Assembly (NCBI RefSeq): GCF_030272615.1
Contig: NC_081410.1
Location: 121,458,640 to 121,522,639 of the forward strand
From: Cryptomeria japonica
Taxonomy: Eukaryota; Streptophyta; Pinopsida; Cupressales; Cupressaceae
Direction: 5' to 3'
DNA length: 64,000 nt
In this document: in pieces, positions 1 to 11,546 of the stretch
Numbering within the stretch: the first letter of the stretch is position 1
Layout: each line of letters starts with the position of its first letter
Position numbers and translations under genes: made by a program
Notes under the pieces: generated by a model
Databases searched by the model: none
Told to the model about the DNA's origin: nothing
Seen by the model: the letters and a program-made list of their open reading frames with translations, nothing else

Positions 1-531
1 CTACTGATAGGGTCGTTGGTTTGAATGGTGAAATGATGGGTGGTGTTGCTTTTATAATCAATGGTGGCCTCTTTGTAATAGGTTGATATAGTGGTTTGTT
101 GGGTTTTCTTTTGAATCTGAGTTTAGGCAAGAACTCCTTTTGAAATCCTAGTCTTGTGTTATCTTTGGGCTTTAATTTTGGCTGTAGCGGCCCATGTTGT
201 CCTTGCTTGCAAGGTTACAAAGCACTTTGACCATCATAACCCATTCTTTGCATAATGAGAAGGCCTTTTCCATATTGATCTGTGGGAAGTTTAGTTTGTG
301 GAATGTCCGTGGTGATAGGATCTTTATAGATCCATTTTGCTAAGTCCTCATCTCTGGTCTCTTCTTCTTGAATCTTTCCAAGGATGAAATTCATCAAAGT
401 GCATGTTGGTGTGACTAGTGGTGTATGAAGTAACTGTTGAGGTTTACCATGAGTTCTTGGAGAAGTGGGAATTTGTCCAACACAAAAGAGTTGGCTTAGA
501 TTGTACTCTCTAGGACCTTCCTATGCTATTT
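1..531 (-). pseudogene. Element A post-protease segment with G-patch-like motif
   Basis: The stretch from about 400 to 150 contains the run YGKGLLIMQRMGYDG followed by a Gly/Gln-rich, Pro-rich tail and an LGF motif. This resembles a glycine-rich G-patch (nucleic-acid or helicase-partner binding) and occupies the same place, just after the protease, in elements B, C and D. The rest is poorly conserved linker. It is frameshifted relative to the protease. Assignment as G-patch rests on motif shape only. Confidence 0.55.
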
Positions 532-1640
532 TCATCTTGAGCTTCTCTTGCTTGGGTATAGTTGTGTTTGAATTGGAAAGAGAAGCTGACTGACGTATGA
601 TGTTGATAAGATGGCTTCTTTATTGTTGGGAACGATTATATCTAGTTGATGATTTATATTGTGATAATATGCAAAGGGATTTGCATCTCCCAGGATTATA
701 ATTTCCACACCATTATGAGGGAGCTTGATACATTGATGGTAGGTGGATGGAACAACTTGCATGTCGTGTATCCAAGGTCTTCCTAACAACAAATTGTATG
801 GCAGAGGAAGGTCCAGAACCTGACATATGACGTGTTTCACCACTGAGCCCACTCGGATCGGTAGCACAACTACTTCTTTGGATGAACGCTCTGCATCATC
901 ATAGGCTTTGATTGTGATCTTGTTACGGGGATCCACTGATTCAATTGCATATCCCAGTGCTGTGACCAATTGTAGTGTACAGATATTTAGGCCTGCTCCA
1001 TTATTGATCAAGACTCGCTCGATCCTATGTTGGTTGATAAACCCTTCAATGTGGAGTGAGGCGTTATGAGGTTGCTGGAAGGATGTGTTGTCACTTTCAG
1101 AGAAAGTGAGACAAGGTGATGACCTTAGACTACCAACCATGGCTTGAAATTGATCTGTATTTAAGTTTGGAGGGACTGACGCCTCTTGGAGAGCTTGATC
1201 CAAGATTGTTTTATGCGATGGAGATAGGCGTAATAGCTCTAAGATAGATATCAGTGCGGTTATTTTATCTAATTGATCCACAAGGTTATACTGCTTTGGG
1301 ATAGATGTGGTGCCTTGTGGAGCTGCTTTTATGCTAATCTTGTCGCGACGTGTAACAACATTGCAGTTGGAACTGAGATTTTTGATGGTAATAGTTGCAA
1401 TTTGTTCACTAGCATCATACAGGTGATTCACAGTGTAATTATATGCGGCTCGCATATAATCAGTGGTATCTATATTTCTCCTTGAAGTGGAAGGACCCCT
1501 TTGATCTTGTGATGGGAGTGGATTTTTGAACATCAGATGATCATTGTTTGTTGTCTTGGGGTCATGTCCTTCGATTTTGATATCACCTCGGTCAATAAGA
1601 TCTTGAATAAGATCTTTCAATCAGTGACAATTGCTTGTCT
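532..1640 (-). pseudogene. Element A protease region (gag C-terminus plus aspartic protease)
   Basis: This stretch reads open for 362 codons. The N-terminal part is a gag/pro spacer, with a conserved block (QYNLVDQLDKITALISILELL) shared with C and D. The protease follows, with the flap-side block LLGRPWIHDMQ and the preceding KAYDDAERS block. At the catalytic position, where C and D read LIDGG, A reads LINNG, so the active-site aspartate is replaced by asparagine and the enzyme would be inactive. The change (GAT to AAT after a C) fits deamination at a CpG. The segment is in a different frame from the upstream gag core. Confidence 0.8.
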
Positions 1641-3057
1641 CGTGTCCTTTTCTTTGATGAAAATCGCAATGTTCAGTATCCCTCCACCATGAAGGTTTGA
1701 CTTGAGGTTCGTAATTTGATATTTTGGGTAAGGTCACCAGATTTTGAGAAACCAATTGGCGTAACACCGTTTTAATGGGTTCCCCTAAGGGAGTGTATGT
1801 TCACTTTGGTTTAAAATTTTGTTGACGTTGTCTAGGTTCCTCTTGAGGTATGTTGCGTCCTTGATTTGGAAGAGCAATTGTGTTATTCTTGGGTGGGGGT
1901 TCTGTCCTGCGAATCGGACCACAGGTTGTGCACTTTTGATAGTTCTAGCATCCACAACCCTGTCATTGACGACATTTTTATTTTTGCTCCAGAAGTTCGG
2001 CTTGTCATTATTGAAGCACAGGCAAGGGCCATCCTTTGGCTCATTGTAGATTTTGATCAGCCCTTTTTTTATGAGAGCCTGCTCACACTTTAAACCTTTG
2101 GTGATCATGTCATTGAAGGAATCTGGGTCTTTTACATCCAGGTGAAATTCCATTTCATCGTTTAAGTTGGAAATAAATATTTCCACTAATTCTTGTTCGG
2201 GTAATTGAAGGGAATGTCTGCTAGACATTTGATGCCATCGTTGCAGAAAGACCGAAAATAGCTCGTCTGGTTTTTGTTTAGTGTTACATAGATCAGCCAT
2301 GGTGATATCACGTTCAATGTTATGTGAGTAATGTGCTAGGAATTTCTAAATGAGTTCTTCAAATATCCTAATGCCACCTGGTAATCGGGAAAACCATGAT
2401 GTGGTTGTTCCTCCCAAGCTTTGGGGAAAAAGGCGCATTAGGTGCGTATCCTCGTATGCCACTTCGAGGCAAGCTGAATGGAATTCTTGAACATGATCAC
2501 AAGGATCTCCTTTTCCTCTATACTTTTCAAACTTGGGTGTTTCAAACTCTCGTGGAAAAAGGTGGCATATGAAGATTCCTATCAAAGAGATAGGGACAAA
2601 TGTCATTAAGTGAAAACTGGTTACAATGAAGTTGTTGGGCGAGATTTTCAAATTGTTGCCGCAATACGTCTATGTCATTTGGAGGAGGAGGAGGTGGGGG
2701 ATTACCTTGATGAAGGTTGTGTCTGATGTGATCTCGTCCTCTTTCATCCTCATTACGACTTTGGCATTTTGATGCTTGTCTTAGTTGTGCAACATCAAAG
2801 TCAGAAGGTAGTTTGGCTCCCTCTTGAGCAAGTCTCAAAAAGTGAGCATCAACATTGCTTCTGAGTATTTCATCAAAAAGTTTATTAAAGAGAGGGTTCT
2901 GTTGTGCCCTTTCTATTTCCACAGGAGTAGGAGTACTTGGATTTTCATCATTTATGTTTCCTCCAAGGGCTTCTTGGAATTCATTGATGTTATCCTCCTC
3001 TTCTTCCTCAATTTCCATTTGTCTAGTTCTTGATCTAGTGTGAGCCATTTTGTTCAC
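1641..3057 (-). pseudogene. Element A gag
   Basis: The first Met codons are at 3057 and 3048; the second (MAHTRSRTRQ) matches the gag starts of C (MSIVTRSQ) and D (MVATRSQ), so 3048 is the better start. An acidic N-terminus is followed by the retrotransposon gag core: FEKYRGKGDPCDHVQEF, a tryptophan-rich segment, LCNTKQKPDE and FLQRWHQM, then a basic region with FWSKNKNVVND. At least one frameshift (near 2550-2650) and several stops split it into three readable pieces, with further decay between 1640 and 1785. No CCHC zinc knuckle is visible. Confidence 0.8.
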
Positions 3058-5241
3058 AAGTCTTTGTTGAAGTTGGGTGAAAATGATGATGAGTTATTGA
3101 TGAAATGAGAGATTTATGTTTGGTGGGGTGCATAAAATCTCTACGGTTCAATGACTCTTGATCAAATTCATTTGATTTCCCTTGAAGATAAAGACGCATG
3201 TGACGCAAGAAGGCTCTATGAGAGACAAAGATTTGTCTATTAAGATAGAATAATTTCCCTCTTTTGATTAAAGCCTTTAAGCTCAATGGTCTTATTTTCA
3301 AGTTGACATGTTGATGAAGATTCTTCTTTCTCAAGATGTAAAGAATGGTCATATAGTTGGATACTTTTACTCTTTGTTTTTGATCTTTTGTTGGTATTTT
3401 GAAAATGTTTTGTGTTGGATGAATACTTGTTTTTGGAACTGATTTTTTATTTTTCTTTGACAAGAAAACAAAGCAAGCACACAAACACAAGAATGTTGCC
3501 TCAAAAGGCACAAGTAACTGTGGGTCTAGATCAACCCAATCCTTGGACTTTTATGACCCTTTCCTTCAAATGTATTTTAGGTGTTTTCCAAAGCCCAAAA
3601 TCAGCTCAATTTGTACTAGTCTGATATAAAACAAAGACACTTCAAACACTTTTTATCCCTAAGGTCAAATGGCCAGTTGCAATAATTTCAACCCACATCT
3701 TGATATTTTTTCAACTTTAGTACTACATACCTTATGAATCCCGTTGTGGCAGGTAAGGATGTGATATACTAAGTCTTGCACAAGCATAACAAATAGATGA
3801 TCCCTATGATGGGGGAGTCACCACTTTTATCAGGCTACAAGTAACCTTTCAAAAAGCTATGTTTCTACTCAAGGAAATATGTATGGTGAGTATCTTGGGA
3901 GCAAAACCATCTATGCTCTTGCACTGAACTTCTCACAAATATCCTCAATCAATAGAATGGGTGGGCTACTACTTAAAGGTGTTTAGTAATTTTTGATGTT
4001 TTTAGACATAAGTTCATTCTACAATGACTCACTTAAGAGCCTTGTAACTTGTGGTGGGGCCCCTTTATCCTTTCGGCAAGTTACACTATAGGAACAACTA
4101 TACCCAAGGCTACAACTTTCGCTCACACCTGATTTCTATAGCGGCACGAAGGATTTACTGCGTGAGGTCATTCCCAAGAGTGATGTGTCTCTTGGTAGGC
4201 CTCTCTTAAAAAGATAAACTTTGAGTGTTACTAACACTTTTCTCTTGCACCTAGGACCACGAAAGCCAAGGGAGAGGATAGTGTGTGTTAGAAGTAGGAC
4301 CACTCGACAAACTTTTTGCACAAGTGTGCCAAACTATTTGGATATGTTGCTCCAACAACCATGATGTTCTTTTTATCCTTCAAAGACAATATTTTGAGTA
4401 AACTAGGAAAAATGAAATCCTGGTCAACTTAATAAAAAACACGTTAGCTTGAAGTAAATCGCTATGCAAAACAAAACAAGTTGATTGTTCTTTTTAGCCC
4501 ATATTGCAAGATGTGAATGTTTGTTTTAGCCAAGATTTGAAAAATGATAGTTCATTTTAATCCAAGATAGAAATGTGATTGTTCTTTTTAAACTCAAAAA
4601 AAAAAAAAAAGTTGATTGTTCGTTTTAGCCCATATTGCAAGATGTGAATGTTTGTTTTATCCAAGATTGCAAAAAATGATAGTTCATTTTAATCCAAGAT
4701 AGCAATGTGTATGTTCATTTTTAGACCAAGATAGCAAAATGAAGACAATGTGAATGACTATCCTAGGATTGATCATTTTTCCAATTAGAACATGTTTGAG
4801 GAAAAATTTGCAAATTTGACACTTTCAACACCTGCAACAATATGTTAGAAAGACGCTTCTTATGTCCTGCACAAGATGTAAACCCAAAATTAAATTAATC
4901 ATATTAACACAAATCACACTAACAAACAAATTAGATCTAAATTAATAAAACTAATTTAAATCTAATCGAAAACTAAATTAAAAACTAATTTAAAATCTGA
5001 ATTAGAACTAAATGGAAGACTAATTTAGAAAAATCTTAATTTAAAATAAAAACTATTTTAAGAAACTTAAAAAAAAATCTATTCTAAAAAACTAATTAAA
5101 AATAAATAAAATTTAAACAACTAATTTAAAAGTCTATTCTAAAAAAGAAACCATTTAATAAAAAAAACATTCTAAGCAACTAACTAAAAAGGCTTATTCA
5201 AAAAAAAAAAAAAAGCTAATTTAAATGCAAAATTCTACTCT
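3058..5241 (-). other. Element A 5' leader (untranslated), with internal repeats
   Basis: This 2.2-kb non-coding stretch lies between the primer-binding site and gag. It holds a two-copy direct repeat of 131 bp (4480-4610 and 4611-about 4738) and, at 4880-5230, A-rich low-complexity sequence built on an AAACTAATTTA theme. Around 4340-4425 it shares a recognisable block with the leader of element C (43978-44070), which supports a family relationship. Open frames here are not conserved. Confidence 0.65.
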
Positions 5242-5259
5242 TTCACGTCGGGTTCACCA
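5242..5259 (-). other. Element A primer-binding site
   Basis: Immediately inside the LTR, the minus strand reads TGGTGAACCCGACGTG. It starts with TGG, as expected for pairing with the CCA end of a tRNA, three to four bases from the LTR end. I do not assign the tRNA. Confidence 0.6.
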
Positions 5260-5676
5260 AATGATGCTCTACAAAAAGGATTAGAAAATTTGTTTGATGG
5301 CAATACACACAAGAACACAAGAAACAAACATTAGTGTTAGCAACAAAAGATTATCCTAAACAGGCATATCAAGAGAGATAATAAGCAAGAAATAGAAAGC
5401 ATACAAACATATAATAGATAAACTATAGTCCTCTAAATGCTAATCAAGATACTCATAGTTGCTCCTCCCTTGTTCCACTCCTCTCCAAGTTCCACATGAG
5501 TGTAGCTCTCAGCTTTTAGCACTAGCCATATATGCCATATGAAGATTCAAGATGGTTGAAAATGATAAATAAATGCTATGCAAGTGTAGATAGTGATGTT
5601 ATGAAAAAATTCTATGCTAATACCAGTATAACAACAATACTCTAATGCTTCTTTCTTTGCTTGAGGAGAAGAGTTC

Positions 5677-5684
5677 TATTTATA
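5677..5684 (-). promoter_or_regulatory. TATA box of element A LTR
   Basis: The minus strand reads CTATAAATAG in the context TTCTATAAATAGAACTC. The C LTR has the same motif in the same surroundings. It lies downstream of the duplicated U3, so the two U3 copies share a single TATA box. Confidence 0.6.
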
Positions 5685-5696
5685 GAAGAAATGGGA

Positions 5697-7690
5697 AAAT
5701 GAAGGGTTAAGATTGAGCAATCTTAACAAGGGTTAGGATTGAAAGATATTCAATCCATGTGAGACTTTCAACCCAGTCCCATGTTGACAAGTGTCACCAT
5801 GAGGAGGCTTGAGAGGAGAGATAAGGAGCATTAAATGCTTGAGGGGACATGATGGTTACCCTAGGGGGTTGGGTTAGGGTTAGGTTAATGGATATTTCTT
5901 TTATCCAAGTGATAAATGAATGTGCAAGGGTTAAATGGTTACCTTAATCAAAGAAATAAATGCTTTGAAGAGACCCATGAGTCAAAAGGATGGTTAAGTT
6001 AGAGGAAAGTCTCTAACCAAAGGTAAAAGGTAAGTTAACCATAAATGGTTATGTAAGAGCATTTAATGGTTTGGAAAACTTTAGAGGTTAACCATTTGAA
6101 GACATAAAACCTTTAATGGTTATTGAAGACATTGGAAGTTTTTGAGAAGTGACTTCCTTTTATTTAGGAATGTGACAATATTCAGGGGGTGAATTAGGCT
6201 AATTAGAAGGAGTTAGAAGAATCTAGAAGGGATTTAGGCATGCAAGTGGATTTTGTAGGAGAATGCAAGTGGGAGGAATTTTGAGATTTTCAATTAAAAT
6301 AAAATCATTTATTTCAATTAAATGGTGTAATTTGCATTTGGATAGATATTTAAATAAATATTAGTTTATTTAAATGTGAATGCAAATTTTGGATTTTATT
6401 TAAATATTAATTTATTTACATGAGAAAAAGGAAGATAATGTATTTAAATGCTTGAAGACTCTGAGGGAAACCATTAAAGGCTTAAGAAAACTCTAGAAAG
6501 AAGCCATTAAGTTTGTAGACTTTAAGGGAAATCATTAAAGTCTTAAGAAGACGTTAAGGGAAGCCATTAAGTTTGAAGACTTTAAGGGAAACCATTAAAG
6601 GCTTAAGAAGACTATAGAAGGAAGCCATTGAGTTCGAAGACTTTAAGGGAAACCATTAAATGAAGGGTTAAGATTGAGCAATCTTAACAAGGGTTAGGAT
6701 TGAAAAATATTCAATCCATGTGAGACTTTCAACCCAGTCCCATGTTGACAAGTGTCACCATGAGGAGGCTTGAGAGGAGAGATAAGGAGCATTAAATGCT
6801 TGAGGGGACATGATGGTTACCCTAAGGGGTTGGGTTAGGGTTAGGTTAATGGATATTCCTTTTATCCAAGGGATAAATGAATGTGCAAGGGTTAAATGGT
6901 TACCTTAGTCAAAATAATAAATGCTTTGAAGAGATCCATGAGTCAAAAGGATGGTTAAGTTAGAAGAAAGCCTCTAACCAAAGGTAAAAGGTGAGTTAAC
7001 CATAAATGGTTATGTAAGAGTCTTTAATGGTTTGGAAGATTTTAGAGGTTAACCATTTGAAGACATAAAACCTTTAATGGTTATTGAAGACTTTGGAGGT
7101 TTTTGAGAAGTGACTTCCTTTTATTTAGGCATGTGACAATATTAGGGGGTGAATTAGGCTAATTAGAAGGAGTTAGAAGAATCTAGAAGGAATTTAGGCA
7201 TGCAAGTGGATTTTGTACGAGAATGCAAGTGGGAGGATTTTTAGGATTTTCAATTAAAATAAAATCATTTATTTCAATTAAATGGTGTAATTTGCATTTG
7301 GATAGATATTTAAATAAATATTAATTTATTTAAATGTGAATGCAAATTTTGGATTTTATTTAAATATTAATTTATTTACATGAGAAAAATGAAGATAAAG
7401 CATTTAAATGCTTGAAGACTTTGAGGGAAACCATTAAAGGCTTAAGAAGACTCTAGAAAGAAGGCATTAAGTTTGAAGATTTTAAGGGAAATCATTAAAG
7501 TCTTAAGAAGACTCTAAGGGAAGCCATTAAGTTTGAAGACTTTAAGGGAAACCATTAAAGGCTTAAGAAGACTATAGAAGGAAGCCATTGAGTTCGAAGA
7601 CTTTAAGGGAAACCATTAAAGGCTTTGAGAAGACTCTAGAAGGAAGCCATTAAGTTTGAAGACTTTAAAGGAAACCATTAAAGGTTTCAA
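5697..7690. repeat. Tandem duplication of about 960 bp inside element A LTR
   Basis: Sequence from about 5697 (AAATGAAGGGTTAAGATTG) recurs from about 6658 with an offset of 960-961 bp and few differences, for example through the (A/T)GGGGGTGAATTAGG block (6184 and 7144) and the AGGCATGCAAGTGG block. Each copy ends in a run of roughly 60-bp subrepeats (about 6440-6660 and 7410-7690) with the core TTAAGGGAAACCATTAAAGG. Confidence 0.85.
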
Positions 7691-8077
7691 GTGGGTGAGA
7701 ATAAATAGGATTTTAAATAAATAATTTATTTAAAATAGTTGTGCAACTTGCATTTGTAGGAAAATACAAGTGGGTGGAGGATAAAGGTGATTTTAATTTA
7801 TTCAAATGTGAGAGATGGGATTTTGGGGGATTTAAATAAATATTTAAATGTGAGAGAAGATTTAATTAAACAAATATGATTTATTTATTTAATTAATGGT
7901 CTGAATTTGGTTAAGTGAATTAAATCAAATAAATTGAATAATTTATTTAATTAATAGGAGAAGAGGGTTAAGATGAATTAATTAAATATTAATTTAATTA
8001 ATTATTGATTGATGGTTAAATAATCAAATAAATACTAAATATTCATTTAATTAAGTGGACATATTTACGTGACTACA

Positions 8078-8667
8078 ATAAGTTTATGCAATCTAAGCAG
8101 TCTTCCTACAACATTGTTTCTCATACGTACAACACAAGAAGGAATCAACAACATCCCAATCAGTCAAGTTCACATTTACCATAATCTCAACCAAGTTTCC
8201 TTAAGCACTTCAACCCATAGCTAAGCATTATGGAGATTATGATCTTATTAAGCAACTTAAAGTTACTCTTGCTAAGATCTCACTATGAGATTTTCTTTAG
8301 ACTGTCCTAGTGTATCAAGATATATTGCGAGAGACTTTGCAAAATAATTTGTTGCCTTCTTCTTCAAGATCGACGGATGTGAATGCGTTGATGGACCATA
8401 TTCATGCAGATTTGCCAAATATAATGTTCTATCCTCATGAACTTACACCTCGTAAAGAAAGGAATTTGGTTGATCTGTTGATGATGATTGTTCATGTTAA
8501 TAGTGTTGGCATTAGGTGGACTCTTATTGAAACAGGGTTAGCACTTAACCAAATATTAAAGTAGATCCAAATTCACTTGCAACATATTCTTTATTTATTC
8601 GTGGCTTTGATAATACTGGAAAGACCACTGTAGGCACTATCATCTACCCCTGAAGGTTGGACTTATT
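8078..8667 (+). pseudogene. Element B gag end and protease N-terminal half
   Basis: From about 8225 the translation YDLIKQLKVTLAKI aligns with the pre-protease block of D (YDLLDQLGKTPA) and A. The protease follows, with VNSVGIRWTLIETG at about 8497-8538. The catalytic position reads ETG where a functional aspartic protease needs DTG or DSG, so aspartate has become glutamate. The reading continues into FIRGFDNTGKTTVG (the KAYDDAER block of the other elements) and is cut at 8667 by the LTR of D. Stops and a frameshift are present. Confidence 0.65.
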
Positions 8668-9747
8668 TGTAGACACTTAAAAATAATTATTTTAATTATT
8701 TTTAATTCCTCGCATAATTAATTAATTAATTATGTTAATTCAAATTCCTCTCAATATTAATTAAAGATAATTAATATTGTCACTGTAGCATATGATTGAT
8801 TTATTTAATAAATCAATCCCTTTCTTTATTCTTCTAAAAAAATCAAATCCTCACAAATCTTCCTCTTAGCTAATTAATTTCAAATCATCTTCTTAGTTCA
8901 TTCTTCTAGAAACTCCCTAAACTCACTTAACATTATTCTTCTAATTTTTTATTCCCTCCACTCATTCTCTCTCCTAGTCAAATTCTCCTACAAATATCAA
9001 TCCCACCTAACATTTCCTCTAATCCCCCTCCTAATGAGTCGTTAATGGTTAATCATCATGATCAGTCACAAAGTCAACTCTTTGTCTTTTCCATCCAGCC
9101 ACTAGCTTTAAATGCTCTTTTCCTAGGTGAATGTAAGATTTTTGAAATCACACATTCCTCTAAGCATCCCCTCTCCCAAGGAATTTTTAATTCATTTTTA
9201 TTCCTCCAATCTCCATGATATCCTTTTTTGGAGAATTTTTAATTTCTCCAATGCATCTTGTGGAGTGTGGAGATACGAAATGCCTTTAAGGCATAATTCT
9301 TGGTCTCCACACCCTCTTTTGGACCTTGTGTGAGCTCACAAGTAAATCTTAGCTCTTCATCTCAAATTCATCTTAGCCATTCATTTTCCTCTCTTCTTCC
9401 TATAAAATAAGGCTCCATCCCTTCATTCAAAACATCTTGAAATCCAGTAAGTTTATGTTGCCCTTTTGAGCCCACGAAATCATCTTGGCAATTTGATCAT
9501 CTCATCCTTATCATTTTTCAAATCCATTCCATTTGTGCACAACATTGGAGAGCCATCCACATCCAACAATCAAAGGAGCACATCAAGTGGAGCATTATAA
9601 AGGGGCGCCTTCACTACATCAAGATCAATCCGAAGGAGAAGGTAAAATAGCAAGGTGAAATGGTCTTTTAATGATATTTTAGCATTTTGCATGTTTATTT
9701 CGTTATGTTTTGATCATTTGACCTTCAAATCTGTTTTCCCCTCTTCA
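8668..9747 (+). repeat. Element D 5' LTR
   Basis: It starts TGTAGACACTT and ends CCCCTCTTCA, 1080 bp, matching the 3' LTR (1084 bp) from end to end. It contains a TATA box, a downstream GTAAGT splice-donor-like site (9447) and a 68-codon open frame that is also present in the other two copies but is probably chance. Confidence 0.92.
9401..9408 (+). promoter_or_regulatory. TATA box of element D 5' LTR
   Basis: CTATAAAATA(A/G)GGCTCC is conserved in all three LTR copies of D (9401, about 11200 and 23615). Transcription would start about 30 bp downstream, so R would begin near 9430. Confidence 0.7.
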
Positions 9748-9750
9748 TTT

Positions 9751-9768
9751 TGGCATGCCCGGTGGGAC
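9751..9768 (+). other. Element D primer-binding site
   Basis: Three bases after the LTR the sequence reads TGGCATGCCCGGTGGGACC. It starts with TGG, and the GGTGGGACC part resembles the CCGTGGGGC-type primer sites found after LTRs of many plant Tat elements. It recurs after the partial LTR at about 11550. Confidence 0.6.
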
Positions 9769-10539
9769 CCACGTCCCTAAGAACTAATGTTTTTTTTTAG
9801 GTTTTTGTGAGTTGTGAGACGTAGTTTCCAGAATAGCGTGACTGCAGAAAAAAAAAAATCTTTTTTTCAAGTTCCAGAATAGCGGCTCTGTATTTCTAAG
9901 CAACAACTTCTTTTCTATTTCTGTTTCATTTTTGTTTCTGTTCTTTTTCTATTTTTGTTTCAGTTTCAGCACGATAGCTCTGCGATTAGCGTGAGCGTTT
10001 TTGTGGGAATTTGAATTCCTATTATCCGACCTGTTATTTTCTCTGTTATCTGCTTTGTTTAATTATAATCTATGTGGAAGTAGGAGAGTATGCTCTTGTC
10101 TATATAGACAATTAGAAATCTAGACCTTTCACTTTTCTATTCTATTTAGCGCAACTATATGCTCTGACTGCAAGAAAGTGTTAAAATAGGAGAGTATGCC
10201 CTTGTCTATCTAAATAATCAGAAATCCAGACCTTTGACACTTTTCTATCTGTTTAGTGTTACTGTCTGCTCTGTTAATCTGTCTGAAATTTTTAGGCGCT
10301 AACTATAGTCTGCATTTCTTTTTTTTTTCATTTTCTGTTATCTGCTCTGTTTAAATACAATCTGTCTGACCGCATGAAAGTGTGAAAGTAGGAGATTATG
10401 TTCTTGTCTATCTAGACAATCAGAAATCCGAACCTTTGACATTTTTTTTATTATGTTAAATTTAGGGTTTCTGCTCTGTTAAATCTAGGGTTTCTGTCTG
10501 CTTTGTTAAATCTAAGGTTAAAAAAAAGAAAAAAATATA
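9769..10539 (+). other. Element D leader, first part, with repeated 60-nt motif
   Basis: This leader is not coding. A motif of about 60 nt with the core GAGAGTATGCTCTTGTCTA and a downstream CAGAAATC(T/C)AGACC occurs at about 10076, 10185 and 10385, with a fourth copy at about 12437. Each contains a GTCTA/TAGAC pair able to form a small hairpin. AGAATAGCG-type motifs occur at about 9830, 9870 and 9990. Confidence 0.6.
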
Positions 10540-11546
10540 TGTTAATTCAAATTCCTCTCAATATTAATTAAATATAATTAATATTGTCACTATAGCATAT
10601 GATTTAATAAATCAATCTCTTTCTTTATTCTTCTAAAAAAATCAAATCCTCACAAATCTTCCTCTTAGCTAATTCATTTCAAATCATCTTCTTAATTCAT
10701 TCTTCTAGAAATTCCCTTAACTCACTTAGCATTATTCTTCTAATTTTTTATTCCCTCCACTCATTCTCTCTCCTAGTCAAATTCTCCTACAAATATCAAT
10801 CCCACCTAACATTTACTCTAATCCCCCTCCTAATAAGTCGTGAATGGTTAATCATCATGATCAATCAGAAAGTCAACTCTTTGTCCTTTTCATCCAGCCA
10901 CGAGCTTTAAATGCTCTTTTCCTAGGTGAATGTAATATTTTCGAAATCACACATTCCTCTAGGCATCCTCTCTCTCAAGGAATTTTTAATTCCTTTTTAT
11001 TCTTTCAATCCCCATGATATCCTTTTTTGGAGAATTTTCAATTCCTCCAATGCATCTTGTGGAGTGTGGAGATACGAAATGCCTTTAAGGCATAATTCTT
11101 GGTCTCCACACCCTCTCTTGGACCTTGTGTGAGCTCACAAGTAAATCTTAGCCCTTCATCTCGAATTCATCCTAGCCATCTATTTTCCTCTCCTCTTCCT
11201 ATAAAATAGGGCTCCATCCCTTCATTCAAAACATCTTGAAATCCAGTAAGTTTATGCTGCCCTTTTGAGCCCAGGAAATCATCTTGGCAACTTGATCATC
11301 TCATCCTTATCATTTTTAAAATTCATTCCATTTGTGCACAACATTGGAGAGCCATCCACATCCAGCAATCAGAGGAGCACATCAAGTGGAGCATTATCGA
11401 GGGGTGCCTTCACTTCATCAAGCTCAATCCGAAGGAGAAGGTAAAATAGCAAGGTGAAATGGTCTTTTAATGATATTTTAGCATTCTGCATGTTTATTTC
11501 ATTATGTTTTGATCATTTGATCTTCAAATCTATTTTCCCCTCTTTA
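10540..11546 (+). repeat. Extra partial LTR inside element D
   Basis: From TGTTAATTCAAATTCC (equivalent to about 8734 in the 5' LTR) to the LTR end, this copy matches the D LTRs, including the TATA box (about 11200) and GTAAGT (11246). The first 65 or so bases are missing and the terminal CA reads TA. The match continues into leader sequence to about 11775 (equivalent to 9985), so the unit is LTR plus leader, repeated at an offset of about 1.8 kb. Confidence 0.85.

Larger units (their letters stand above)
1..8077 (-). mobile_element. Element A: Ty3/gypsy (Tat-type) LTR retrotransposon, 5' half only
   Basis: This minus-strand element reads from the right: 5' LTR (8077 to 5262), primer-binding site, 2.2-kb leader, gag (start near 3057), protease and a G-patch segment, then leaves the window before RT. 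Gag and protease match those of elements C and D in this window, and its leader and LTR share motifs with C, so A and C are probably related families. The LTR begins TGTAGTCACG on the minus strand and is followed by remnant B sequence from 8078, so A probably inserted into B. Its 3' half and target duplication partner are out of view. Frameshifts and stops show it is dead. Confidence 0.85.
5262..8077 (-). repeat. Element A 5' LTR (2.8 kb, internally duplicated)
   Basis: The boundaries are TG at 5262 on the plus strand, next to the primer-binding site, and CA at 8076-8077, where B-derived coding sequence begins. At 2816 bp it is much longer than the LTRs of C (1482) and D (1080), because about 960 bp of U3 is present twice. 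Blocks such as GGTTAGGGTTAGGTTAATGG and GGTTACC are shared with the C LTR. Only one LTR is in the window, so its age cannot be estimated. Confidence 0.75.

Noticed and set aside
9127-9333. 68-codon frame in the D LTR, repeated at 10926 and 23341
   Set aside because: It is conserved only because the LTR is triplicated. It spans the U3 region before the TATA box and has no domain.
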